Source: Caballeronia choica (GTDB lineage: Bacteria > Pseudomonadota > Gammaproteobacteria > Burkholderiales > Burkholderiaceae). From it: a stretch of 64,000 nt of DNA. Shown in pieces: positions 8,125-17,154 of this stretch. The translations under genes were made by a program, and so were the position numbers. The notes under the pieces are model-generated. The model was given only the letters and a program-made list of their open reading frames with translations. It did no database searches and was not told the origin of the DNA. Position 1 is the first letter of the stretch, and each line of letters opens with the position of its first letter. The DNA is taken from positions 1-64,000 of the forward strand of contig NZ_FCON02000026.1 in NCBI RefSeq assembly GCF_001544535.1, given 5' to 3'.

Positions 8125-9216
8125 GTGAACAGACGACTCTATCTAGCCGCAGCGAGTGCGCTACTCGCGAGCCCGGCAGCCATGGCACAAAGCAGCGTGA
8201 CGATTTTCGGCCTGATGGATGCGGGCGTGACCTACGTCAGCAATTCAGGTGGACACAGCAACACGCTTTTCGACGACGGCAATTTCTATCCGAACCTGCT
8301 GGGCTTTCGCGGACGGGAGGACCTCGGCGCGGGCACGCGAGCGGTCTTCGAGCTGGTATCGCAATACAGCCTTGCGAACGGCTCGACAATTCCCGGCGCC
8401 GGCGCGATCTTCAACCGCACGGCGATGGTCGGACTGGAAAGCGACCGGCTCGGCAAGCTCACGCTTGGCACGCAGTACGACTTCATGACGAGTGAACTGC
8501 TCGAATACGACAGCGCGTATTACATCGGCGGCTTCTACGACTTTCGCCAGGGGCCGTTCGCCGCGCTTGGCGTGCCCAATAACCCGACTGGCTCGTGGGA
8601 CTTCGACCGCGTGGGCGGATCGTCGCGCGTTGCCAGTTCGGTCAAGTACAAGTCCGTCGATTACGACGGCCTGACCTTTGGCGCGATGTACGGTTTCGGC
8701 AACGTCGCCGGCTCGTTCTCGGCGAACAATACGGTCAGCGCGGGGATGCAGTATGTGACAGGATCGTTTGGCATTGCGGCGGCCTATACCGAGGTCAAGT
8801 ACGCGCAGCTTGACAACGGACATGACGGCATCAGGAACTGGGGCATCGGCACGCGTTACGACTTCGGCAAGGTGCTTGTCAATCTGCTCTATACCAATAC
8901 GCGTAATACGCTCACCGGGGGGCAGGTGAGCGCTTACCAGGCGGGCGTGAACTGGCACTTCGAGCCCGCATGGTCAATCGGGGCGAACTACCAGTTCATG
9001 AAGGGCAATGCGCAGTTGTCGGATAACAAGGCGCATGAAGTGACGGCCACGCTGATGTACTCGCTATCGAAGCGGACCAGCGTCTATGCCGAGGGGATTT
9101 ATCAGCACGCCATCGGGGGCAATGGGCCGGTGGGCGCATGGATCAACGGGCTCTTCGTTCCGTCGAGTTCGCCGAATCAGATGCTTGGGCGAGTTGGAAT
9201 CGCGACCATGTTCTGA
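8125..9216 (+). CDS. Gram-negative trimeric porin (Burkholderia type)
   Basis: 363 residues from a GTG at 8125, chosen because it yields a clean signal peptide (NRRLYLAAASALLASPAAMA, cleaved before QSS). The mature protein opens with SVTIFGLMDAGVTYVSN and ends in an outer-membrane beta-signal with terminal Phe (GRVGIATMF). These are the marks of the OmpC-like general porins common in beta-proteobacteria. Sixteen beta strands per subunit are expected in the outer membrane. Its place directly after two AAHS transporters suggests it admits the same solute across the outer membrane. The same frame is open far upstream into the MFS gene, but that extension is a shadow. Confidence 0.9.
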   Translation: MNRRLYLAAASALLASPAAMAQSSVTIFGLMDAGVTYVSNSGGHSNTLFDDGNFYPNLLGFRGREDLGAGTRAVFELVSQYSLANGSTIPGAGAIFNRTAMVGLESDRLGKLTLGTQYDFMTSELLEYDSAYYIGGFYDFRQGPFAALGVPNNPTGSWDFDRVGGSSRVASSVKYKSVDYDGLTFGAMYGFGNVAGSFSANNTVSAGMQYVTGSFGIAAAYTEVKYAQLDNGHDGIRNWGIGTRYDFGKVLVNLLYTNTRNTLTGGQVSAYQAGVNWHFEPAWSIGANYQFMKGNAQLSDNKAHEVTATLMYSLSKRTSVYAEGIYQHAIGGNGPVGAWINGLFVPSSSPNQMLGRVGIATMF

Positions 9217-9282
9217 GTTTCGCTTGACGCGCCAGGCTGATTTCCTCGCTAAAATACCAACCCACGAACAAGGATGAGCGAA

Positions 9283-10233
9283 ATGCAAATCGTCTCCACG
9301 TCCAGGGTGGACCCAGCCGCCCAATCCGCGATATGGTCGCAGGCGCTCGCCGAGCGCTTCGGCGGCCTGCGCATCGATACCTATGGCCGCAGCGCCTTCG
9401 CCGGCTCGATCCGCCATTGCACCGTGGGCGAAGTCCAGTTTTGCCGGCTCTCAGCGCAAGCGCACCGCGCCGCCAACACGCCGCGTTCGCCGGGCGGCAA
9501 CCGGCGCAACTACAAGGTCGCCGTGCAACTGAGCGGTCATTCGGAATTCGAACAGGACGGCCTGAAGGCGCGGCTTGGACCAGGCGACTGGGCGATCTAC
9601 GACACCAGCAAGCCCTATCTGATGACTGCGCCCGGCAACGTCGACCTGGCGATTGCCGTGCTGCCGCAGCATCTCGTGTCCCTGCATCCGCGCGAGCGTC
9701 ATGTGCTCGTGCATGCGCTCGGCTCACGGGCGGGCGCGGGCCGGATGTTGCGCGAGTTCCTGATCGATGCGCTCGACACGCTCGCGCGCGCCGAACCGCC
9801 AAACGCAAGCCTCGACGACAAACTCGCGCATCTGCTGCAGATAGCGATTGCCGAACACGTAGCCGATGCTCAAGAGCGGCCGCTTCCGACCGTGCTGAGA
9901 TCACGCATCGTCGACTTCGTGCGCGAGCATCTGACCGACCCCGAGCTGAGCGTCGCGCGCATCGCGCACGGACTCAACTGCTCGAAGCGCTATCTGCACA
10001 TGGTGTTCGACAGCGAAGACAGCACGCTCGCGAAATACATCCTGCAACTGCGGTTGACCAACATCTGCGCGGACCTCGGTAATCCCGCGCTGCGGGCGCG
10101 TTCGATCACCGAGGTCGCGATGAAATGGGGCTTCGTCAGCCCCAATCATTTCAGCCGCACGTTCAAGGAGGCGTTCGGTGCGACGCCTCGCGAATACCGC
10201 GCGGGCGCGCTTCAGCCCAGACCGATCGACTGA
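9283..10233 (+). CDS. AraC-family transcriptional regulator
   Basis: About 316 residues from the ATG at 9283. AAGGA ends nine bases before it, whereas the ATG at 9274 overlaps that Shine-Dalgarno. The N-terminal half is an AraC-binding-like cupin domain with a conserved QLSGHSEFEQDG segment. The C-terminal about 100 residues hold two helix-turn-helix motifs (VARIAHGLNCSKRYLHMVF and ITEVAMKWGFVSPNHFSRTF) and the end signature FGATPREYR. This arrangement is typical of regulators of aromatic degradation operons. It follows the porin by 66 bp and overlaps the next gene tail to tail by 22 bp. Targets could be the uptake genes or the divergent SDR/aldehyde dehydrogenase genes. Confidence 0.9.
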   Translation: MQIVSTSRVDPAAQSAIWSQALAERFGGLRIDTYGRSAFAGSIRHCTVGEVQFCRLSAQAHRAANTPRSPGGNRRNYKVAVQLSGHSEFEQDGLKARLGPGDWAIYDTSKPYLMTAPGNVDLAIAVLPQHLVSLHPRERHVLVHALGSRAGAGRMLREFLIDALDTLARAEPPNASLDDKLAHLLQIAIAEHVADAQERPLPTVLRSRIVDFVREHLTDPELSVARIAHGLNCSKRYLHMVFDSEDSTLAKYILQLRLTNICADLGNPALRARSITEVAMKWGFVSPNHFSRTFKEAFGATPREYRAGALQPRPID

Positions 10234-10997
10234 CACAGCAGATGCGCCGCCATCCCGCCGTCGCACGGGATGTTGGCGCCCTGAATCCAGCGGCTCTCGT
10301 CGCCGCACAGGAATGTCACGAGCGGCGCGATATCGCCGGGGCGGCCGGCGCGTTCCATCAGGCGCATGTCCTCTGCCGCGCGCTCTCCGAGCGTTTGCAG
10401 GAAGTCCTGATGGATCGGCGTCTCCACCGGTCCCGGACTCACCGCGTTCATCCGGATCGCGCGAGCACGCCATTGCCAGCGCATCTGCATCGTCCAGACG
10501 ATCAGGGCTTCCTTCGACAGAAAATATGAGCGGGCGTCGTCGATGGCGTGTTTCTCGCAGAAGGCTTCCACGTCTTCGAGGCGGTTCACCTCCAGCAGCG
10601 CCCTCACCTCGCCCGAATTCGCCTGCCAGCCGAAGCCCGCAAGCGAACCCAGATTGACGATCGCGGCGCCGTCGGCGAGCTTCGGCAGCAAAGCCTCGGT
10701 GAACCGCCGCAAGCCGACGAAATTGACCTGCAAGACGGGTGTACGACCCTTGGTCGGCGGCAGGCCCGCGATATTGCACAGCGCCTCGACACCCGAATCG
10801 ATACGACCTGCGGCGGCATCGATCGATGCCGCATCGGACAAGTCCGCCTGCACGAATCGATCGACGGTTCCCGCCGCCGGCTCATTGCGGTCCACGCCGA
10901 TCACCCGGGCGCCCTGCGCCTTGAGCATCGCGGCGCAGGCCGCGCCGATTCCCGAAGCCGCGCCCGTCACTACGACGGTTCTGTTGCTCATGCTCAT
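10212..10997 (-). CDS. Short-chain dehydrogenase, coniferyl-alcohol/3-alpha-HSD type
   Basis: 261 residues from the ATG at 10997, which has AAGGAG six bases upstream; that motif itself lies inside the longer frame starting at 11012. The NAD(P)-binding motif is VTGAASGIGAA near the N-terminus, followed by an NxAG-equivalent CNIAGLPP. The active site is Ser (NLGSLAG) plus YFLSK. An insertion around residues 135-160 and the SPGPVETPIHQDF segment recall the 3-alpha-hydroxysteroid/coniferyl alcohol dehydrogenase subgroup. It would interconvert an alcohol and an aldehyde or ketone. It is divergent from an aldehyde dehydrogenase gene, so sequential alcohol-to-acid oxidation is plausible. Confidence 0.85.
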   Translation of the reverse strand: MSMSNRTVVVTGAASGIGAACAAMLKAQGARVIGVDRNEPAAGTVDRFVQADLSDAASIDAAAGRIDSGVEALCNIAGLPPTKGRTPVLQVNFVGLRRFTEALLPKLADGAAIVNLGSLAGFGWQANSGEVRALLEVNRLEDVEAFCEKHAIDDARSYFLSKEALIVWTMQMRWQWRARAIRMNAVSPGPVETPIHQDFLQTLGERAAEDMRLMERAGRPGDIAPLVTFLCGDESRWIQGANIPCDGGMAAHLLCQSIGLG

Positions 10998-11220
10998 GCC
11001 GATCTCCTTCATGTTTTAACAGGGTCTGGCGCCGGGCAACCCGGCGTCCGTGAGCCTGAATCTAACGGGTCGTTGCGCCGCAGTCTTGCCCGACAGTGAA
11101 GTGCCGGAGCTTCGGCTGCGGTATCGGCCAGCCTGAGCACGCAGTTCTCTCTCAGGCAAGTGCGCAGCACGTAATCGTCCTAGAGTTCGTGTAACCAAAA
11201 CCATCGCCACGGAGACAACG

Positions 11221-12672
11221 GTGCGAACCTCACACCTTTCCATTGCAGGACAGAACCGGCCCGCGCAATCGAACGCCACGTTCGAGCGCATCAATCCCTT
11301 GTCGAATGAGCCGGTCACGCGCGCCGCCGCCGCGACCGCCGCCGATGCGCTCGCCGCCGCCGACGCGGCGGCGGCCGCGTTTGCGCGCTGGTCGGAAACC
11401 GGCCCCGGTGAGCGCCGCAAGAAGCTGCTGCGCGCCGCCGACCTGATGGAACGCGGCCGCGACGCCTTCGTCGAGATCATGACCGAGGAAACGGGCGCCA
11501 CGCGCATGTGGGCCGAACATAACGTATTCGCGGCCGCCGCGATCCTGCGCGAAGCCGGCTGCATGACCACTCAGATCGGTGGCGAAGTGATTCCGTCGGA
11601 CGAAGGCGCACGCCTCGCCATGGCCGTGCGCCAGCCTGCCGGCGTCGTGCTCGGCATTGCGCCGTGGAACGCGCCGATCGTGCTCGGCACCCGCGCGATC
11701 GCGATGGCGCTCGCCTGCGGCAACACGGTCATCCTGAAGGCATCGGAAGTATGTCCGGCCACGCACTGCAAGATCGGCGAAGTGCTGATCGAGGCGGGGC
11801 TCGGCGAGGGCATCGTCAATGTGCTCACGCATGCGCCCGCGGATGCCGACGCGGTGACAAGCGCGCTGATCGGGCACAAGAACGTGCGCCGAATCAATTT
11901 CACCGGTTCGACGCGCGTCGGACAGATCATTGCGCAAAAGGCCGCGCAGCACTTGAAACCGGTGCTGCTCGAACTGGGCGGAAAATCGCCGCTCGTCGTG
12001 CTCGATGACGCCGACCTCGATCGCGCGGTCGAGGCGGCCGCGTTCGGCGCGTTCTTTAATCAAGGCCAGATCTGCATGTCGACGGAGCGGATCGTGATCG
12101 CGCACGGTGTGGCCGAAGCTTTCGCCAGCCAACTCGCGAACAAGGCGCGCAGCCTCACGCTCGGCGATCCGCGCAGCACCTCCGCGCAACTCGGCGCACT
12201 CGCCGAACGCGCGACGGGCGAGCGCATCAACGCGCTGATCGATGATGCGCTCGCGAGAGGCGCTCGCCTGATCGCGGGTGGCAAGGCGCGCGATGCGCTG
12301 ATGCCGGCCACCGTGCTCGACGGCGTGACCCCGGACATGCGCGTCTATCACGAGGAAACCTTCGGGCCGATCGTCTGCATCACGCGCGTCGCGGACGACC
12401 GCGAAGCAGTCCGCGTCGCGAACTATACGGAATACGGCCTGTCCGCCGCCGTGTTCAGCCGCGACATGGCGCGCGCACTCGCGGTGACGAAACAGATCCG
12501 CTCCGGCATCTGCCATATCAACGGCGCGACTGTCAGCGACGAGCCGCAAATGCCGTTCGGGGGCACCGGGTCGAGCGGCTACGGGCGCTTCGGCGGCAAG
12601 GCCGGCATCGCGGAATTCACCGAACTGCGCTGGATCACGGTCGCCACGCAAGCGGCGGCCTACCCGATTTGA
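11221..12672 (+). CDS. Aldehyde dehydrogenase, salicylaldehyde/vanillin type
   Basis: 483 residues with a GTG start preceded by GGAG. The order of motifs is complete: PWNAPIVLGTRAIAMALACG (NAD site entrance), FTGSTRVG, the general-base Glu in LLELGGKSP, and the nucleophile Cys in NQGQICMSTER. The substrate-side segments are like NahF/Vdh aromatic aldehyde dehydrogenases, which oxidise salicylaldehyde, benzaldehyde or vanillin to acids with NAD+. The enzyme is cytoplasmic. It heads a plus-strand run with an MBL hydrolase, an amidohydrolase and two SDRs. The acid formed could be imported or generated substrate for decarboxylation by the amidohydrolase; this is inference. Confidence 0.88.
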   Translation: MRTSHLSIAGQNRPAQSNATFERINPLSNEPVTRAAAATAADALAAADAAAAAFARWSETGPGERRKKLLRAADLMERGRDAFVEIMTEETGATRMWAEHNVFAAAAILREAGCMTTQIGGEVIPSDEGARLAMAVRQPAGVVLGIAPWNAPIVLGTRAIAMALACGNTVILKASEVCPATHCKIGEVLIEAGLGEGIVNVLTHAPADADAVTSALIGHKNVRRINFTGSTRVGQIIAQKAAQHLKPVLLELGGKSPLVVLDDADLDRAVEAAAFGAFFNQGQICMSTERIVIAHGVAEAFASQLANKARSLTLGDPRSTSAQLGALAERATGERINALIDDALARGARLIAGGKARDALMPATVLDGVTPDMRVYHEETFGPIVCITRVADDREAVRVANYTEYGLSAAVFSRDMARALAVTKQIRSGICHINGATVSDEPQMPFGGTGSSGYGRFGGKAGIAEFTELRWITVATQAAAYPI

Positions 12673-12727
12673 GGCGCGGCGGCATGGCGTGCCGCCGCAT
12701 CAGGAAAACACGAGAAGGAGACACATC

Positions 12728-13687
12728 ATGAGCGCCGAATTCAGAAACGAACTTCAAACCGGGTGGACCCGGTTCATGCACGGTGCATTCGAATGCACGG
12801 TCGTGACCGACGGACTGCTGCACATGGGACCGCCGCGCGACACGTTTCCCGAAGCCGATGTCGACGATCTCGACCAGTTGCTCGCGCATCACTTCCTGCC
12901 GACGGAAAGCATCGCGCTGAACCAGAACGTGCTGCTCGTGAATACCGGTGCGCAATTGATCCTGTTCGACACCGGCGTGGGCATCAACCAGGCGTTCGGG
13001 GTGAAGACCTTCGGCCCGGACACCGGGCAGGCGATCGTCAACATGAAGGCGGCGGGCATCGATCCGGCCGCGATCGATATCGTTGCGCTCACGCATACGC
13101 ATCCCGACCATTGCTGGGGACTCGTCGACGACGACGACCGCAAGCTCTTTCCAAACGCGCGTGTCGCCGTCAGCCGCGCGGACCTCGACTACTGGACAAA
13201 CCTCGACAACATCAAGGAGTCGATGAGCGAGCACATGAAGGATCACTTCCTCGGTGCCAGGAAGAATCTCGCGCCCTATCTCGACACCCTCATGATCGTG
13301 GAAGACGGCAAGGAAATCGTGCCGGGCGTGCGGGCCCAAGCGACACCCGGCCACAGCCCAGGCCACATGATCTACGAGATCACGAGCCGCGGAAAAACGC
13401 TCGTCTGCTGGGGCGATCTCTGCCATCACCAGGTGTTGCTGCTGCAGCGGCCCGAATGGGCGTTTCGCTTCGACTACGACAGCGGCGCGGCGGCGGCGAC
13501 GCGCCTCTCCGTGCTCGACTGGATCTGCCGCGAAGAGCATGAAGTGCTCTCGTATCACTTTCCGTTCCCCGGTCGCGGACACCTGCGGCGCGACGGCGGC
13601 GGCTACGACTGGCTGCCGGGCGAGATCCAGCTCGAACGCCAGGCGCCGCTGCCGCACCCGACCGAAGATCTCCCGCAACTCGCGTGA
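12728..13687 (+). CDS. MBL-fold metallo-hydrolase
   Basis: 319 residues from the ATG at 12728, which has GAAGGAG upstream. The metallo-beta-lactamase signature THTHPDHCWG lies near residue 123. Further metal ligands are expected at the His of TPGHSPGH near 210, the Asp of CWGDLCHH near 232 and His near 280 (SYHFPFPG). It belongs to the broad MBL hydrolase superfamily of lactonases, esterases and thioesterases. There is no signal peptide. It sits 55 bp after the aldehyde dehydrogenase and 30 bp before the amidohydrolase, which suggests hydrolysis of a lactone or ester intermediate of the same pathway. The specific reaction cannot be called. Confidence 0.85.
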   Translation: MSAEFRNELQTGWTRFMHGAFECTVVTDGLLHMGPPRDTFPEADVDDLDQLLAHHFLPTESIALNQNVLLVNTGAQLILFDTGVGINQAFGVKTFGPDTGQAIVNMKAAGIDPAAIDIVALTHTHPDHCWGLVDDDDRKLFPNARVAVSRADLDYWTNLDNIKESMSEHMKDHFLGARKNLAPYLDTLMIVEDGKEIVPGVRAQATPGHSPGHMIYEITSRGKTLVCWGDLCHHQVLLLQRPEWAFRFDYDSGAAAATRLSVLDWICREEHEVLSYHFPFPGRGHLRRDGGGYDWLPGEIQLERQAPLPHPTEDLPQLA

Positions 13688-13717
13688 GCCCACGACCCAT
13701 TCCGTGAGAATCCGGCC

Positions 13718-14704
13718 ATGACTTCACCCTATCGCTGCACCTGCGGCCTCATTGACATTCATGCGCATTGCCTGCCGCCTGCTTATCGCCAGGCGCTCGC
13801 GGACGCGGGCCTCGTCACGCTGGACGGCGGCTATCCGATCCCCGAATGGTCCGCCGAGAAAGCCATCGCGATCATGAACGAGGGCGAAATCGACACGATG
13901 ATGCTCTCGGTGTCCTCGCCGAGCGTCGGTTTTCTGGATGCGCGATCCGACCGCGTGCGGCTCGCGCGCACGATCAACGAGGACATCGCGCAGACGATCC
14001 GTGCCCATCCCGGACGCTTTGGCGGGTTCGCGACCTTGCCACTGCCGCATGTCGACGAATCGCTTGCGGAGATCGATCACGCCTTCGACGAACTCGGGCT
14101 CGACGGCGTGGTGATCGAAACCAATACCGACGGCAAGTATCTCGGCGACCCGGCGCTCGCCCCGATCTTCGACGCGCTCAACGAGCGGCACGCCGTCGTC
14201 TTCCTTCATCCGACCGCGCCAGCCTGCTTCGACGCGATCGGCCTTGGGCGTCCCGCGCCGCTCTTCGAGTTTCCGTGCGATACGGCGCGCACCGTCATCG
14301 ATCTGCTGTTCTCGAATACGTTCAAGCGCTGCCCTGACGTGAAGTTCATCCTGCCGCACGCGGGCGGCGTCCTGCCTGCGATCGCCCAGCGCATCGCGCT
14401 GCTTGCACCGATGCCGATCATGAAGCCCTATCCCAAGGACGCCGAGGAAGTACTCGCCGAATTCAAGGCGCTTTACTACGATCTCGCGATGTCCGCGAAT
14501 CAGCAAAGCTTCGATCTGCTGCGAACCCTCGCGCCGGTATCGCAGATTCTGTTCGGCACGGATTCGCCGTTTCAGCCGGCAGGGAACGTGGCGGCGAACG
14601 TTGCGAATTTCAGGCGGCTCGAGGGGCTCACTGCGGACGAACACGAAGCTATCGCAAGAGGAAATGCGTTGCAGCTTTTTTCCGCGAATGCGGGAAGGCC
14701 GTGA
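13718..14704 (+). CDS. Amidohydrolase (ACMSD-like decarboxylase family)
   Basis: 328 residues. Metal-binding and active-site motifs are visible in order: DIHAHCLP (HxH) near residue 13, VFLHPT near 165, ILPHAGG near 210 and LFGTDSPF near 280. This is the pattern of the amidohydrolase_2 family. It includes aminocarboxymuconate-semialdehyde decarboxylase, gamma-resorcylate decarboxylase and 5-carboxyvanillate decarboxylase (LigW). These remove a carboxyl group from aromatic or muconate acids with a divalent metal. It ends the tight run that starts at the aldehyde dehydrogenase. In this setting an aromatic acid decarboxylase is the best guess, but hydrolytic members exist. Confidence 0.82.
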   Translation: MTSPYRCTCGLIDIHAHCLPPAYRQALADAGLVTLDGGYPIPEWSAEKAIAIMNEGEIDTMMLSVSSPSVGFLDARSDRVRLARTINEDIAQTIRAHPGRFGGFATLPLPHVDESLAEIDHAFDELGLDGVVIETNTDGKYLGDPALAPIFDALNERHAVVFLHPTAPACFDAIGLGRPAPLFEFPCDTARTVIDLLFSNTFKRCPDVKFILPHAGGVLPAIAQRIALLAPMPIMKPYPKDAEEVLAEFKALYYDLAMSANQQSFDLLRTLAPVSQILFGTDSPFQPAGNVAANVANFRRLEGLTADEHEAIARGNALQLFSANAGRP

Positions 14705-14853
14705 AGCCGATGGAGCTCTAGAGTTTCTCCGGCAGCGACCTGCCGCCGATTGTTTAAGTAAATGGACAGATATTGCCGAACTCGGCGTGATTATCTTGTT
14801 GTCAGAATGATCCATGATTCGTTCATCCACTCATCACCCGAACGGAGCGAATC

Positions 14854-15597
14854 ATGAACACAGTCAACAACAGCCAGGTAGCCATCGTCACCGGTGCCTC
14901 GCGCGGCATCGGAGCGGCCGTCGCGCGGCGTCTCGCGAATGACGGCTTCGCCGTTGCGATCAACTACGCGTCGAGTTCGAAAGAAGCCGACGCGCTGGTC
15001 GCCGAACTCGTCGCGCAAGGCACGAAGGCCATGGCAGTGAAGGCCGATGTTTCGAACGCGGACGAAGTGCGCGCGATGTTCGAGGCGACCGAACAGCAAC
15101 TTGGCAAAGTCGACGTGCTGGTGAACAACGCCGGCGTGCTTAAAACGGTCCCGCTCGCCGACACCTCCGATGCCCTCTACGAGCAGACCTTCGACATCAA
15201 CGTTCGCGGCACCTTCAACACGCTGCGCGAGGCGGCGGCGAGGATGAATGAAGGTGGCCGGATCATCAACTTCTCAAGCACGACGCTCGCGCTGAACATG
15301 CCCGGCTACGCGATCTACAACGCGACGAAGGCCGCCGTCGAAGCGTTCACGCATGTGTTCGCCAAGGAACTGCGCGGACGCAACATCACGGTGAACGCGG
15401 TGGCGCCGGGTCCGATCGCGACTTCGCTGTTCCTCGACGGCAAGACCGAGGAACAGATCCAGACGTTCGCGAAGATGCCGCCGTTGCAGCGCCTCGGCCA
15501 ACCCGAGGACATCGCGTCGGTCGTGTCGTTCCTCGCCAGCCCCGATGCGGCTTGGGTCAACGGCCAGATCCTGCGGACCAACGGCGGCGTCGCCTGA
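14854..15597 (+). CDS. SDR-family oxidoreductase (FabG-like)
   Basis: 247 residues, classical SDR length. The cofactor motif is VTGASRGIGAAVARR, the structural motif is VNNAG, and the catalytic Ser-Tyr-Lys is in NFSSTT and YAIYNATKAA. NYASSSKEAD after strand beta-2 suggests NADP preference. A GGAG lies upstream of the ATG. It is 30 bp before a second SDR gene, and the two together with the lipoprotein gene form a compact unit behind the catabolic run. The substrate is unknown; bacterial paralogues reduce quinones, ketones or 3-oxoacyl groups. Confidence 0.87.
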   Translation: MNTVNNSQVAIVTGASRGIGAAVARRLANDGFAVAINYASSSKEADALVAELVAQGTKAMAVKADVSNADEVRAMFEATEQQLGKVDVLVNNAGVLKTVPLADTSDALYEQTFDINVRGTFNTLREAAARMNEGGRIINFSSTTLALNMPGYAIYNATKAAVEAFTHVFAKELRGRNITVNAVAPGPIATSLFLDGKTEEQIQTFAKMPPLQRLGQPEDIASVVSFLASPDAAWVNGQILRTNGGVA

Positions 15598-15626
15598 GCT
15601 GAACCCTGAAAAAACGGAGAACGGCC

Positions 15627-16520
15627 ATGAAGTCAGTGATTATGGTGACGGGCGCGGGTACGGGGATCGGCAAACTGAGTGCGCAGGCGCTCGCGGAAGC
15701 CGGCCACAACGTGTATGCGACGATGCGCGACATCGATGGCCGCAACCGTGGCCGCGCCGACGAACTGCGTGCACTCGCGGCGGCGAAGGACATCCAGTTG
15801 CATCCGCTGGAACTCGACGTGCTGTCGCAGCGCTCAGCCGATGCAGCCGCCGCCGCGATCATCGGCGAACAGGGGCGCATCGATGTCGTGATGCAGAACG
15901 CCGGACATCTGGTGGTCGGTCCGAGCGAAGCCTTCACGGCTGAAGAAATGATGAAGGTGTTCGACACCAATCTTTTCGGCGCGCAGCGGGTCAACCGGGC
16001 GGTGCTGCCGTATATGCGCCGGCAAGAGTCGGGGCTCGTGCTGTGGATCAGCAGCACCACGACTAAGGGCGGCTTCCCGCCATTCATGGGTCCGTATGGC
16101 GCGGCCAAGGCCGCGATGGATTCGCTCGCCGTCACACTCTCGTACGAGCTTGCGCGCTTCGGCGTGGAGACGTCGATCGTCGTGCCGGGCGCGTTCACGA
16201 GCGGCACCGATCACTTCCCGAGCGCCGGCAAACCCGCCGACACCACGACGGCCGCCGCCTATGCCCGCTACGACGGCGTGATGGACCAGATCGGCGAGCG
16301 TCTGACCGCGCTGACGCCTCCCGACGCCGATCCGAGGGCGGTCGCAGACGAAGTCGTGAGGATCGTCGGGCTCAAAAGAGGGATGCGCCCGATGCGTTCC
16401 GTCATCGATTTTGTCGGCGACGGCGCGGCGCAGGTCCTTGAGGTATCGGAGCGGGTGCGCATCGAATTCGCGCAGCGCATCGGCATGGGCGACCTGCTCG
16501 AAGCGAAAGTGAAAACGTGA
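15627..16520 (+). CDS. SDR-family oxidoreductase, long form
   Basis: 297 residues. The cofactor motif VTGAGTGIGKLSAQ and the active site WISSTTTKG with YGAAKAAMD place it in the classical SDR superfamily, with a C-terminal extension of about 50 residues after the Rossmann core. GGAG precedes the ATG. Its stop overlaps the GTG start of the following lipoprotein gene (GTGA), so the two are probably translationally coupled. The partner and substrate are unknown. Confidence 0.85.
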   Translation: MKSVIMVTGAGTGIGKLSAQALAEAGHNVYATMRDIDGRNRGRADELRALAAAKDIQLHPLELDVLSQRSADAAAAAIIGEQGRIDVVMQNAGHLVVGPSEAFTAEEMMKVFDTNLFGAQRVNRAVLPYMRRQESGLVLWISSTTTKGGFPPFMGPYGAAKAAMDSLAVTLSYELARFGVETSIVVPGAFTSGTDHFPSAGKPADTTTAAAYARYDGVMDQIGERLTALTPPDADPRAVADEVVRIVGLKRGMRPMRSVIDFVGDGAAQVLEVSERVRIEFAQRIGMGDLLEAKVKT

Positions 16521-17077
16521 CGAATGCGAAGCGTGTCGTTCGCGGCGCCTGGCTTGCGTTGCTCGTTTTGTGCGCCGCGTGCGGCCAACCCGGCCAGGCG
16601 GAACAGGAGAGCAAGACGATGAAAGCATCGACGACCTATCTGTATCTACTCAGGAACACGCCGTTCTTCACGGGCCTGGACACGGAGCAGTTGCGCTGGA
16701 CCATCAACCATTCGCGCGAATGGGAGGCAGAAGCCAATACAGTCGTGACACAAAATCCAGACTCGTCCGGCGACGTCTGGGTCCTCCTCGACGGTGCCTG
16801 GCAACTCGAGTATGACGGCCATCACTATCCGTCAGGGCACGCGGACCCCGGAAAATGGTTCAGCGCGAAGCTGGTGGATGAGGCTCAGGGAGGATGGCGT
16901 CTGGTGGCGACCGAGCACAGCTACGTCATGAAGATAAGTCGCGCCGAGTTCGATGCAATGCTGCAGCGGGGATTTGCGTTCGAAGTGCATCTCGACGAAG
17001 GATACCGTTACTACGTGGCGATTTTTAGACCTGGATCGAGGATCGCGTCGCCCATGCACGAGTTGTCGACGCACTGA
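16517..17077 (+). CDS. Lipoprotein with cyclic-nucleotide-binding-like domain
   Basis: 186 residues, GTG start overlapping the preceding stop. Residues 1-22 form a lipoprotein signal with lipobox LCAAC, so the mature protein should be anchored at a membrane facing the periplasm. From about residue 40, YLYLLRNTPFFTGLDTEQL followed by a beta-rich region resembles the N-terminal part of Crp/cNMP-binding jelly-roll domains. No Arg-containing phosphate-binding cassette is obvious and there is no DNA-binding domain, so this is unlikely to be a transcription factor. Coupling to an SDR gene is unusual. Function unknown. Confidence 0.7.
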   Translation: MTNAKRVVRGAWLALLVLCAACGQPGQAEQESKTMKASTTYLYLLRNTPFFTGLDTEQLRWTINHSREWEAEANTVVTQNPDSSGDVWVLLDGAWQLEYDGHHYPSGHADPGKWFSAKLVDEAQGGWRLVATEHSYVMKISRAEFDAMLQRGFAFEVHLDEGYRYYVAIFRPGSRIASPMHELSTH

Positions 17078-17154
17078 CGTGTCTGCCATCCCCCGCGCGC
17101 CTTCCGTCCCGCGCGCGGATCACGCAACTCGACCCGATAGAGCTTTTTTACACC

